Positions 19,270 through 28,033 of a stretch of DNA of 64,000 nt are shown here, one piece after another; position 1 is the first letter of the stretch, and each line of letters starts with the position of its first letter. Origin of the DNA: Soonwooa sp032062245 (GTDB lineage Bacteria > Bacteroidota > Bacteroidia > Flavobacteriales > Weeksellaceae); contig NZ_DAMBQF010000007.1 in the NCBI RefSeq assembly GCF_032062245.1, forward strand, positions 45,555-109,554, given 5' to 3'. Made by a program: the position numbers and the translations under genes. The notes beneath the pieces were generated by a model that saw only the letters and a list, made by a program, of their open reading frames with translations, searched no databases and was not told the DNA's origin.

Positions 19270-19279
19270 AAGCTAAGAC

Positions 19280-19915
19280 ATGATTATAGTAGGCGCCAAA
19301 GGATTTGCAAAAGAAGTTCTGGAAATACTCCATCAGCGGGGGGAAACTGACCAGCTGTATTTTTATGACGATGTAACGGCCAATCTGCCGGATACATTGT
19401 ACGATACGTTTCCTGTCATCAGGAACCTGACGGATGCTGAAATTGTTCTTAAGCAGACTGACGGCCGTTTCACCGTTGGAATAGGAAATCCGAAACTTAG
19501 GAAAATACTAGCGGAAAAGTTTGAAAATATTGGTGGTAGATTTTCATCTGTCATCAGTGAAAATGCGCAGATAGGCAGTTTTGGGAATGTAGTTGAAGAG
19601 GGCGTAATTATAACCGGAGGGGTCATTATAACAAACGATGTTCACATTAAAAGAGGAACGATGGTGAATCTGAATTCTACTTTGGGACACGATGTTGTGA
19701 TTGGGGAGTTTTGTGAAATATGTCCGGGAGTAAGTATTTCGGGAAACTGCGTTATAGACGATGGGGTTTTTATAGGAACCGGGGCAGTCATTCTGCCTGG
19801 TGTAAAGATTGGCGAAAACTCGGTTGTTGCGGCGGGTGCTGTCGTTTCAAAAGATGTTCCTGAAAATGTAATGGTAGCGGGTATACCTGCTGTAGTAAAG
19901 AAAAATTTGGTTTAA
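19280..19915 (+). CDS. NeuD/PglD-like sugar O- or N-acetyltransferase
   Basis: The 211-residue protein has an N-terminal PglD-N fold (MIIVGAKGFAKEVLEIL, near residue 1) that normally holds the nucleotide sugar. It is followed by a left-handed parallel beta-helix of hexapeptide repeats from about residue 92 to 200, including the conserved LNLGHD-like 'LNSTLGHDVVIG'. The histidine near residue 137 is the likely catalytic base. The cofactor is expected to be acetyl-CoA. It follows the aminotransferase and is probably the next step on the same amino sugar. It lies inside the GC-richer segment. Confidence 0.88.
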   Translation: MIIVGAKGFAKEVLEILHQRGETDQLYFYDDVTANLPDTLYDTFPVIRNLTDAEIVLKQTDGRFTVGIGNPKLRKILAEKFENIGGRFSSVISENAQIGSFGNVVEEGVIITGGVIITNDVHIKRGTMVNLNSTLGHDVVIGEFCEICPGVSISGNCVIDDGVFIGTGAVILPGVKIGENSVVAAGAVVSKDVPENVMVAGIPAVVKKNLV

Positions 19916-19917
19916 AA

Positions 19918-20874
19918 ATGGAACATCCTAAAGTAAGTGTAGTTACCATCACCTACGGTCACGAAAAGTATATTACGGATACTCTGGACGGTGTCTTGAT
20001 GCAGCAATACGATGGTCCGGTGGAATTCATTATTGCCAATGACAACTCTCCGGATAATACGGACCAGGTGGTGAAGAAGTACTTTGCAGCGCATCCAGTC
20101 CCTGATAATTTTGAAATAAAATACACCCGCCATGAAACCAACAAAGGAATGATGCCTAATTTTAACTGGGCACTGGAACAGGCGACGGGCAGGTACATCG
20201 CCCTTTGTGAAGGTGATGATTACTGGATAGATCCGATGAAACTCCAAAAACAAGTAGATGTATTGGACACGAATCTAGAAATTAATATTTGCTCTCATCC
20301 ATCATATCGAAGATATGAAGATGCTGTTAAAGAAGATCAGTATGGATATTGGGGATGTTTTGAAAAAATAATTTCAGCAGCAGAAGTTATTAAGAATTAT
20401 GCTTCAACCGCTCCTTTTCAATCAATTATGTTTAGAAATCAATATACAGATGAAGTTCAACTTATTATAGAAAAACTTCTAGGAGGGCATTCTACACTAC
20501 AAATATATTATTCAATTCCAAATGGACTATATTATATTCCACAATATATGTCTGTATATCGTGTCGCTAGTAGCTCATCAATTTCCAAGGTATTATTCAA
20601 AAAAGATTCTCGATTTCTAGAGAGGCAGTTGCAAAATTGGACTGGTTTGGACATCCTTAATAAAAGTAGTAATTATATTTTCGATAATGAATTTAAAGAG
20701 TCAAAAAAACTAAGAGCATATAATTTAATTTCGTCTGGTCAGTTAAACAATTATGAGGCTTACTATTTAATTAAGAATTTTAAACTGTATTGTAATATTA
20801 AAATGCTTACTTATTCAATGAAAAAACATGCTATATCCAAATTGTATAGATTTCTTAAAAGTAAGGAAAAATAA
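19918..20874 (+). CDS. GT2 family glycosyltransferase, chimeric composition
   Basis: The 318-residue product has a GT-A fold start (VSVVTITYGHEKYITDTLDG) and an EGDDYWID motif (about 98-104), the metal/nucleotide-sugar site. The N-terminal third (about 110 codons, to about 20250) shares the higher GC of the two genes before it. From there the gene becomes strongly AT-rich like the next gene. The switch falls just after the conserved EGDDYWIDPMKLQ motif, where GT2 genes are most alike, so recombination between two GT2 genes is plausible. The frame is intact. It should transfer a sugar to the lipid-linked repeat unit; donor and acceptor are unknown. Confidence 0.88.
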   Translation: MEHPKVSVVTITYGHEKYITDTLDGVLMQQYDGPVEFIIANDNSPDNTDQVVKKYFAAHPVPDNFEIKYTRHETNKGMMPNFNWALEQATGRYIALCEGDDYWIDPMKLQKQVDVLDTNLEINICSHPSYRRYEDAVKEDQYGYWGCFEKIISAAEVIKNYASTAPFQSIMFRNQYTDEVQLIIEKLLGGHSTLQIYYSIPNGLYYIPQYMSVYRVASSSSISKVLFKKDSRFLERQLQNWTGLDILNKSSNYIFDNEFKESKKLRAYNLISSGQLNNYEAYYLIKNFKLYCNIKMLTYSMKKHAISKLYRFLKSKEK

Positions 20875-20879
20875 TTTTT

Positions 20880-21818
20880 ATGAATAAAATCAACCTGTTT
20901 TGGTATAAACATAAAGATGGACATGGTAATTTTGGCGACGCACTAAACCCCTATATTGTAGAAAAAATTTCAAATGCAAAAGTGAGGTTTGTTAATATTC
21001 ACTATTTTGGATATAGTAGATTTTTTTTTGTTAAATCAATATCTGCTGCCTTATTGAATGGTGAAATGAAGATTAATGAATATTTCATGAATCTGTATTT
21101 TTATTTTCTTAATAGACCGAAAGTCTTAATTGCAATAGGATCTGTATTGCAAACGATTAAATCTAGTAATGCGATTGTGTGGGGTAGTGGTATTATTGCA
21201 TCAGATAATTATTTTGCAAATGCTGATTTCAGAGCAGTCCGAGGTAAGTTTAGTCAAAAAAGATTAAGAGAACTTGGTTATCATGTTCCCAATGTGATTG
21301 GAGATCCTGCAATACTTCTCCCTTTAATTTATCAAGCTAAGAAAAAAGAGAAGAAGTATAAAATGGGATTAATACCTCATTTTATTCACTTTGAAAATTT
21401 TCAGAAGTATGGATCCGATGATATATTAATTATTAATTTATTAGATCCAATTGAAAAAATTTTGGAAGAAATAAATTCTTGTGAAATCACTTTATCAACA
21501 TCTCTACATGGTATTATAGTATCCCATGCATACGGAATTCCATCAATATGGTGCTCTGATCAGACTTTGAAATTATGGGGTGATGATATAAAGTTTAGTG
21601 ATTATTTTTCATCAGTAGCTATAGACGTTTACAAACCAATTGATGTTAATAATCTTTCTAAGTCCATCGATGAAAACTTCAAGATTATACATGAGATTCA
21701 ACAACCCAGTCGCATACCTTCTGAGGAAATAATTAGAGAAATACAATTAAATTTATTAAATGCATTCCCTTATACTTTGCGGGAATCATTTGAATATTTA
21801 TTAGAAGCGAGATCTTAA
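20880..21818 (+). CDS. polysaccharide pyruvyl transferase family protein
   Basis: The 312-residue product has the start 'LFWYKHKDGHGNFGDALNP', typical of this family. VIGDPAILLP lies near residue 140 and LSTSLHGIIVSHAYGIP near residue 205, the usual substrate-cleft motif. CsaB/WcaK-type enzymes add a ketal-linked pyruvate from phosphoenolpyruvate to a sugar, giving the polymer negative charge. The gene is among the most AT-rich in the cluster. A second member of the same broad family follows directly, but the two share little beyond the core motif. Confidence 0.85.
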   Translation: MNKINLFWYKHKDGHGNFGDALNPYIVEKISNAKVRFVNIHYFGYSRFFFVKSISAALLNGEMKINEYFMNLYFYFLNRPKVLIAIGSVLQTIKSSNAIVWGSGIIASDNYFANADFRAVRGKFSQKRLRELGYHVPNVIGDPAILLPLIYQAKKKEKKYKMGLIPHFIHFENFQKYGSDDILIINLLDPIEKILEEINSCEITLSTSLHGIIVSHAYGIPSIWCSDQTLKLWGDDIKFSDYFSSVAIDVYKPIDVNNLSKSIDENFKIIHEIQQPSRIPSEEIIREIQLNLLNAFPYTLRESFEYLLEARS

Positions 21819-21830
21819 AGGAATATTATT

Positions 21831-22928
21831 ATGCAAATTAAAACCATTACTTGTCACGAAGTTTACAATCATGGCGCTTCTTTGCAAGAGTATGCGTTGT
21901 TGCGTTTTCTAAATGATGCTGGGCATGATGCACAAGTAATTCATTATAAACCACCATATCTTTCGCAACATTTTAATTTGTGGGGCATCAGTAATCCTAA
22001 ATTTAATTTACCGCTTGTCAAACAACTGTATTTGCTAGCTAAACTTCCTGGAAGGCTGAAAGCTTTACAACGTAGAGACCACTTTGATGCTTTTCATAAA
22101 GCTTATATCCCAACTGATTCCACTTTGTATCAATCAAATGAGGCGTTAAAAAATAATCTACCACAAGCTGATATCTATATTTGTGGAAGTGACCAAATTT
22201 GGAATTCCTTCTTCCAGAACGGAAAAGATCCAGCTTTCTATCTCAATTTTGTGCCCAATGACAAAAAGAAGATTGCTTATGCAGCCTCTTTTGCTATTGA
22301 TGAAGTGGCGGAAGAGATTCAACCACTTGTAAGAGATAATGTCGCTACTTTTGATGAAGTCGGGGTACGCGAAACTTCGGGATTGCGTATTTTACAGAAT
22401 TTAGGAATCACAAATGCAGTTCAAGTTTTAGATCCTGTGTTTCTATTGGACGCCGATTTTTGGCAACAGACTTTTGTAAAACCTATAGAAGACCAATTTA
22501 TTTTTATTTACGATTTTGATTCTAATCCATTGATTAAAGAGATTGCTTTGGAGTTGAAGAAAAAACTGAAATGTAAAATTTACACCGTTAATCAGAATAT
22601 TGATTATGCCGATAAAAACTTCTATTTAGAAGGTCCGGAGAAGTTTTTATCCTTAGTTTATTATTCGCAATATACCATCACCAACTCTTTCCATGCGGTT
22701 GCTTTCTCGCTTATTTTCGAAAAGCAAATTGTTGTGGTTAATCGAAGTGAGAAAATTAATACACGAATGCGCGATTTGTTGGCTTTATTCAGCTTGGAAA
22801 AGCGATTGATTTCTACTAAAGAAGAATACGCTAGATTAGATTCTATAAACTTTTCAGATTTAAAAATGAGCAAACAATATCATATTAAGCGTTCCAAAGA
22901 ATTTTTGCTAAATGCTATCCAATCATGA
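21831..22928 (+). CDS. polysaccharide pyruvyl transferase family protein, second type
   Basis: The 365-residue product starts ITCHEVYNHGASLQEYALL, the mark of the 'N-H-G-A-S-L-Q' subgroup. It contains CGSDQIWN near residue 120, VLDPVFLLD near 202 and TNSFHAVAFSLIF near 285. The family transfers pyruvate to sugars, but this subgroup is common in capsule loci without tested activity. It overlaps the next gene by 4 bp. Base composition is ordinary for the window, unlike the more AT-rich gene before it. Confidence 0.87.
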   Translation: MQIKTITCHEVYNHGASLQEYALLRFLNDAGHDAQVIHYKPPYLSQHFNLWGISNPKFNLPLVKQLYLLAKLPGRLKALQRRDHFDAFHKAYIPTDSTLYQSNEALKNNLPQADIYICGSDQIWNSFFQNGKDPAFYLNFVPNDKKKIAYAASFAIDEVAEEIQPLVRDNVATFDEVGVRETSGLRILQNLGITNAVQVLDPVFLLDADFWQQTFVKPIEDQFIFIYDFDSNPLIKEIALELKKKLKCKIYTVNQNIDYADKNFYLEGPEKFLSLVYYSQYTITNSFHAVAFSLIFEKQIVVVNRSEKINTRMRDLLALFSLEKRLISTKEEYARLDSINFSDLKMSKQYHIKRSKEFLLNAIQS

Positions 22929-24058
22929 GAAGCCTTGTTTTTGTCATAGAATCATTGCATTTAGGAGGTGCGGAAAAGAGTTTAGTAACTTTATTGCAGA
23001 ATTTAGATTATTCGCAATACAAAGTTGACCTCATTACTTTTCATTCTGGTGGCTTCTTTAGGGATATGGTTCCAGAAGAAGTTAATCAAATTGATATCGC
23101 ATTTCCCACATTTTCTTTAAAAGATCGTTTCGTGTATGCATTGCAGCGAAAGATTGGTTCCAAAAGACACCATGCACAAGTATTTTGGCCTTTGGTTAAA
23201 AAGTATTTTTTACGACTGGAAAAAGAATATGACATTGCAATCGCTTATAATCAAGGTTTCGCAACATATTTTGTGCATGATTTTGTTCAGGCAAATATCA
23301 AATATGCTTGGCTCAATACCGATTATCAAAAGGCAGGTTATGCCATTGGTTTTGATTACCCTTTTTACAAAGATTATGACAAAGTTATTACGGTGTCTCC
23401 ACAAGCTGAACAAAGTTTAAAATCTAGTTTACAAAATGTTGGAAAGCTATTGGATATCGAAGTCATTAAAGACATTTCTGACTCTAAGATTATTGAGCAA
23501 CAAGCGAATCAAGATTTGAAAATAGATTTTGATGGTACTAAAATCAATATTGTATCCGTTGGACGTTTGGTTGAGTATAAAGCATTTGATTTAGCGGTAG
23601 ATGCATGTAAGATTTTAGTTGATAAAAACTATCCCATACAATGGTATGTTGTTGGTGAAGGAAATGAAAGAGCATCTTTAGAGGAGAAAATACAGAGCTC
23701 AAATCTGACAGCAAACTTTTATCTACTAGGAGCCGATCCAAATCCTTATCCTTACATGAAGGCATGTGATATTTATGTGCAAACTTCGATGTTTGAAGGA
23801 TTAGGCTTAACGGTTATCGAAGCATCAATTCTGAATAAACCCATTGTTTGTACCAATTTCCCTACTGCACACGGGATCCTAAAAGATGGAGAAACCGGAT
23901 TGATAGTAGAAATGAATGCATCAACCATTGCAGAAGCTATTGAGCGACTTATACGAGATGAGAAGTTACGGGAAAAATTAGTCAATAACTTGGCTTCATT
24001 AACCAATCAACATAAAGAAACAAGTTTAGCACAAATTGAAAACTTATTTGATGTCTAA
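22925..24058 (+). CDS. GT4 family glycosyltransferase
   Basis: The 377-residue GT-B enzyme starts LVFVIESLHLGGAEKSLVTL, the usual GT4 acceptor-side loop. The nucleotide-binding half has VSVGRLVEYKAFDLAVDA near residue 211 and the EX7E motif in EGLGLTVIE near residue 288. It transfers a sugar, retaining configuration, to the growing lipid-linked unit. A 127-bp gap follows, the longest within the first part of the cluster. No strong promoter was seen there. Confidence 0.92.
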   Translation: MRSLVFVIESLHLGGAEKSLVTLLQNLDYSQYKVDLITFHSGGFFRDMVPEEVNQIDIAFPTFSLKDRFVYALQRKIGSKRHHAQVFWPLVKKYFLRLEKEYDIAIAYNQGFATYFVHDFVQANIKYAWLNTDYQKAGYAIGFDYPFYKDYDKVITVSPQAEQSLKSSLQNVGKLLDIEVIKDISDSKIIEQQANQDLKIDFDGTKINIVSVGRLVEYKAFDLAVDACKILVDKNYPIQWYVVGEGNERASLEEKIQSSNLTANFYLLGADPNPYPYMKACDIYVQTSMFEGLGLTVIEASILNKPIVCTNFPTAHGILKDGETGLIVEMNASTIAEAIERLIRDEKLREKLVNNLASLTNQHKETSLAQIENLFDV

Positions 24059-24185
24059 AAATTTTAAAAAAAAAGCATATTTGTTATTGAACTGTTTTTA
24101 TAATATGTTAAATTGCAGTAATAATTAATATTTTTCTTCTTACTACTTAGTAAAGTCTAACATAATCTAACTTGGCGTTTTATTT

Positions 24186-25034
24186 ATGGATAATTATTCT
24201 ATCGACATCTCTATTTGTTGCATAACGTATAATCATGTGTCTTTTATTGAGAGATGTCTTGATGGGTTTATTGCACAGCAAGGAGACTTGAGTATTGAAA
24301 TATTAATACATGATGACGCATCTACTGATGGTACACAAGAGATTATAAAAAATTATCAAAAAAGATATCCCAATCTCATAAAGCCAATATTTCAAAAGGA
24401 AAATCAATGGTCAAAAGGTGTGCATGCAATCAATAGTCAATACAACTTTTCAAGAGCGAAAGGAAAATACATAGCCTTATGTGAAGGTGATGATTTTTGG
24501 ACTAATCCGCATAAGCTTAACAAGCAAGTTGAAGTATTAAATAAGTATAAAAATTGTATCCTTGTGAGCGGCGGCTATTTGAAGGACGATGTACCACAAT
24601 TACTGGGAAGCAGTTTTTTTTTTAAATTGAAAGATTTTCCCTATGTCTGGAAGACAAAAACCTTGACCCTGGTCTTTCGCAATGGTTTGTTGGATTATCG
24701 GCAATTACAGCAATACAATAATTCGCGAGATATACATTTGGTATATCACCTGCTTAGATTAGGTGATGCTTTTTATATTAATGAAGTTTTGGGACAATAC
24801 AATACACACAACGCAGGTATTTTTAGCACTTTGTCTCAGCAGGAGATTGATCAATTACACTATCATATTTATAAAGAGCTATATAGTATTAATAAGGAAC
24901 CAATTTCCAAAAAATGTTATTTTAATAGTTTAGTAGATCTGGGACGCACTAATAAAGCTTACACTGTTTTAGCTTTATTTCATGTAAGTAGTTTTGTTGA
25001 TTTTAAAATAGCTATTATAAATTTGTTTAAATAA
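24186..25034 (+). CDS. GT2 family glycosyltransferase
   Basis: The 282-residue product opens with a GT-A core (ISICCITYNHVSFIERCLDG), a DDAS loop near residue 43 and the EGDDFWTN motif (100-107). Its motif region closely resembles that of the GT2 at 19918-20874, which makes such genes natural recombination partners. The C-terminal part has no recognised domain. It abuts the next GT2 gene with no gap, so the two are probably coupled. Confidence 0.9.
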   Translation: MDNYSIDISICCITYNHVSFIERCLDGFIAQQGDLSIEILIHDDASTDGTQEIIKNYQKRYPNLIKPIFQKENQWSKGVHAINSQYNFSRAKGKYIALCEGDDFWTNPHKLNKQVEVLNKYKNCILVSGGYLKDDVPQLLGSSFFFKLKDFPYVWKTKTLTLVFRNGLLDYRQLQQYNNSRDIHLVYHLLRLGDAFYINEVLGQYNTHNAGIFSTLSQQEIDQLHYHIYKELYSINKEPISKKCYFNSLVDLGRTNKAYTVLALFHVSSFVDFKIAIINLFK

Positions 25035-25907
25035 ATGTTAGCTTCAATCATAATAACGACTTATCGACGACCGAATTTGGTTAGACGAGCTATCCAAAGT
25101 TGTGTTAGACAAGACTTTGTGGGAGACTACGAAATAATAGTGGTCGATGATAACGGTGCCGGTTCTGACATGCAAAGCAAAACAGAAGCGGTTGTCAAGT
25201 CGTTTGAAGATATACATTATATTTCCCTTAGTAAGAATAGTGGCGCTTGTATCGCGCGCAATAAGGGTGCTGCGATGGCTAAAGGAAGGTATCTTTTCTT
25301 TTTGGATGATGATGATGAGTTTCTTTTCAATAAACTTCAATTACAGGTGTCCATTCTCGAAGAGAATCAATATTTGGATGCTTGTTTGTCTGGGCTTAGA
25401 CGTTATAATACTAGTAGTAAAAGCTACATTACAGCTACCTCAAATTTTCCTGAAGTTGGTGATTTGAAGAATTTCATATTAAGAGGAAATTTTTTTACGC
25501 CAATGCTCTGTATTAGGAAAGACTCTTTTATTAAGATAAATGGTTTTGATGACATAGAACGTTTTCAGGATCGTTATTTTATGATTAAAGCCTTGATGAA
25601 TAATCTGAAAGTCCTATGCCTCAACACAGAGTCCTATATCATGTATGAGCATTCGGACGATAGAATCTCTAATCGTTCGCCACGCAAGACTCTTAACGCC
25701 TTACGCAAAATTAAGTCTCTGGTGCTCGAATCAAAAGTCGATCTTGCCTGGCAAGAGTCTTATGATTATGAACTTAAGGATTTAAGAAAAAAAATGACTG
25801 CTTATTATAATTCTAAAAATGTAATAGAATCTTTATATTTCATTAAATATTATATACTCATTTATATTAAAAAGCAGTACTTTAACCCCACGAAAAGAAA
25901 GCATTAA
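25035..25907 (+). CDS. GT2 family glycosyltransferase
   Basis: The 290-residue product opens ASIIITTYRRPNLVRRAI, with IIVVDDNG near residue 34 and FLDDDDEF (90-97), the acidic metal-binding motif. It is a different GT2 subfamily from its upstream neighbour. The C-terminus is Lys-rich and may lie at the membrane. It is expected to add one residue of the repeat unit; the donor cannot be told. Confidence 0.9.
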   Translation: MLASIIITTYRRPNLVRRAIQSCVRQDFVGDYEIIVVDDNGAGSDMQSKTEAVVKSFEDIHYISLSKNSGACIARNKGAAMAKGRYLFFLDDDDEFLFNKLQLQVSILEENQYLDACLSGLRRYNTSSKSYITATSNFPEVGDLKNFILRGNFFTPMLCIRKDSFIKINGFDDIERFQDRYFMIKALMNNLKVLCLNTESYIMYEHSDDRISNRSPRKTLNALRKIKSLVLESKVDLAWQESYDYELKDLRKKMTAYYNSKNVIESLYFIKYYILIYIKKQYFNPTKRKH

Positions 25908-25910
25908 TAT

Positions 25911-26948
25911 ATGTCCAAAAAGGCACAAATCTCCATCACACAATCTAACCAACTAAAAAGCATTGCGATTCTTATGATGCTATTTTTGCATTTATTTAAT
26001 CGTAACCCCGATGGCTTGTTCCGCCCCCTCATTTTTATTGGATCGCAGCCTCTGTCTTATTATTTGTCTTTGTTTTGTGATGCTTGCGTCCCAATCTTTG
26101 CATTCGTAAGTGGTTATGGTTTGTATTTTAAGTACAAAAGTGGACCAGACCAGTATAAATCATCTAACAAACTGAGACTTAAAAAACTATATCTCATTTT
26201 GTGGATTATTATATTGTTGTTTCCAGTTATTTTGGGATTACTGCTTAATCCAACAGTATATCCTGGTAGTTTTTGGAAGATAATTGGTAACTTATCAGGA
26301 TTACAAATGTCTTATAATGGCGCTTGGTGGTTTTTTACGACTTACGTATTTTTTATACTTACTTCAAAATTTTGGTTTCAGCTTTTTGATAGGGTAAATC
26401 CATACACCTACTTTATAGTTTTACTGGTATTGTATTTCGGTGCTTTTTATTTTAGAGTATATAAAAATGATCTTTTTGATTCGGCTTTGCTTAATTGGGG
26501 ACATCGACAGCTCGCATTATATTTTTGTACTTTGTTTCAGTTTATGATGGGTGCTTTTGCTTTAGAATATCAATGGCATAACCGTACAAGTCAAGTTTTC
26601 AAAAGCCTACCTGGCAAAAATATTTTTGTTATTGTTCTCATCTCAGGTCTGGTTGTTATTCATGCTCTTGTTCCTAGCTTTATAATAGCTTCTTTCTTAG
26701 GACTTGCTTTTATTTTTTTATATCTGCAACTAGATATGCCAGTGTTTTTGTCAAAAGCTTTAAGATTTTTTGAACCGCACGCTACTAATATTTGGCTAGT
26801 CCACATGTTCTTTTATCTGATTTTTTTCTCCGATTTTGTTTATAGTTTTCATTACGTTCCTTTCATATTTATAATTTTATTAACAGTCTGTATCGTATCT
26901 TCGTATTTTATCAATTTGATTAGTAAACCTTTATTAAAGTTAATATGA
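25911..26948 (+). CDS. membrane acyltransferase (Acyltransferase_3/OafA-like)
   Basis: The 345-residue protein has about ten hydrophobic segments. The first helix carries a histidine (His27 in MMLFLHLFN), matching the catalytic-type His of Acyltransferase_3 proteins. The segment 'DACVPIFAFVSGYGLYFKYK' near residue 60 corresponds to the second conserved block. Such proteins O-acetylate or otherwise acylate surface sugars. The end overlaps the next GT4 gene by 4 bp. Confidence 0.85.
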   Translation: MSKKAQISITQSNQLKSIAILMMLFLHLFNRNPDGLFRPLIFIGSQPLSYYLSLFCDACVPIFAFVSGYGLYFKYKSGPDQYKSSNKLRLKKLYLILWIIILLFPVILGLLLNPTVYPGSFWKIIGNLSGLQMSYNGAWWFFTTYVFFILTSKFWFQLFDRVNPYTYFIVLLVLYFGAFYFRVYKNDLFDSALLNWGHRQLALYFCTLFQFMMGAFALEYQWHNRTSQVFKSLPGKNIFVIVLISGLVVIHALVPSFIIASFLGLAFIFLYLQLDMPVFLSKALRFFEPHATNIWLVHMFFYLIFFSDFVYSFHYVPFIFIILLTVCIVSSYFINLISKPLLKLI

Positions 26949-28033
26949 AGTTAGTTTACATCACCAACGGGATTAACGGCTCTGGCGGACTCGAGCGGGT
27001 GCTTTCTATTAAAGCGTCTTATCTTGCTGATGAGTTAGGTTATGAAGTTCATATCTTGGTATTAAATCATAGTGACCAAAATCGCTTTTATTCTTTTAGT
27101 GAAAAGATTCAATTTCATTCTATTGATGTTGGAGGCAATCCAATTTCTTATTTTTTTAAGTATAAAACAGGGATTCAGAATGTAGTAACTAAAATTAATC
27201 CAGATATTATTTTGGTTTGTGATGATGGTCTCAAAGGTTTTTTCTTACCAACCATCATTAAAACAAATGCCAAATGGATTTACGAGCGACACGTTTCTAA
27301 ATTAATTGAAGCCAATGATAAAGATGGATCTATAAAAAAGATTATGACGAAAGGTAAGTGGTTGTTAATGTCACATTTAGCAAAAAAATATGACCGCTTT
27401 ATTGTATTAACGGATGGAAATAAAAAAGAATGGACAAGTCTAATGAACATCGATGTTATCTCCAACCCTTTATCTTTTTTTCCGGATGAGTCTTCAAATC
27501 TTGACGATAAAATTATTATTTGTGTAGGAAAAATTTCTTACCAAAAAGGCCAAGATTTGTTAATAAAAGCTTGGCAAATCGTACATGAACAGTTTTCTGA
27601 TTGGCAGTTACATTTATATGGTAAAGAAAATCTCAACTATTTAAATACTAATGAACTAGAAAACAATGTTTTTTTCTTTCCCCCAGCTAAAGATATTGAA
27701 CAAAAATACCTTCAAAGTTCTATTTATGTAATGTCTTCTCGTTTCGAAGGTTTTGGAATGGTACTCACAGAAGCTATGGCTTGTGGTGTCCCTTGCGTGT
27801 CTTTTGATTGTGATTATGGTCCATCTGACATTATTAGCGATAGCGTTGACGGTTTCTTAGTCGCAAAAGATAATACCACGGAGCTTGCAGAAAAAATAAT
27901 GGCTTTAATTTCTGATGAAGAGCTTCGAAAAAAAATGGGAATACGAGCAAAGGAAAATGTTCAAAAATATTTGCCGGAAAGAATTGTAAAACAATGGAAT
28001 GAATTGTTTTTAAAAACTATTAACAATGATTAA
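26945..28033 (+). CDS. GT4 family glycosyltransferase
   Basis: The 362-residue GT-B protein opens LVYITNGINGSGGLERVLS, with ICVGKISYQKGQDLLIKAW near residue 193 and the EX7E motif EGFGMVLTE near residue 269. It resembles the GT4 at 29150-30265 in layout and sequence (both have a 'GGxE(K/R)V' loop and DWQL before the sugar-binding core), so these two may be paralogues. It overlaps both neighbours by a few bases. Confidence 0.92.
   Translation: MKLVYITNGINGSGGLERVLSIKASYLADELGYEVHILVLNHSDQNRFYSFSEKIQFHSIDVGGNPISYFFKYKTGIQNVVTKINPDIILVCDDGLKGFFLPTIIKTNAKWIYERHVSKLIEANDKDGSIKKIMTKGKWLLMSHLAKKYDRFIVLTDGNKKEWTSLMNIDVISNPLSFFPDESSNLDDKIIICVGKISYQKGQDLLIKAWQIVHEQFSDWQLHLYGKENLNYLNTNELENNVFFFPPAKDIEQKYLQSSIYVMSSRFEGFGMVLTEAMACGVPCVSFDCDYGPSDIISDSVDGFLVAKDNTTELAEKIMALISDEELRKKMGIRAKENVQKYLPERIVKQWNELFLKTINND

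Noticed and set aside
24059..24185. Internal promoter in the 127-bp gap of the polysaccharide locus
   Set aside because: The only candidate, TAACTTGG near 24168, has a mismatch and no -33 partner; support is too weak.
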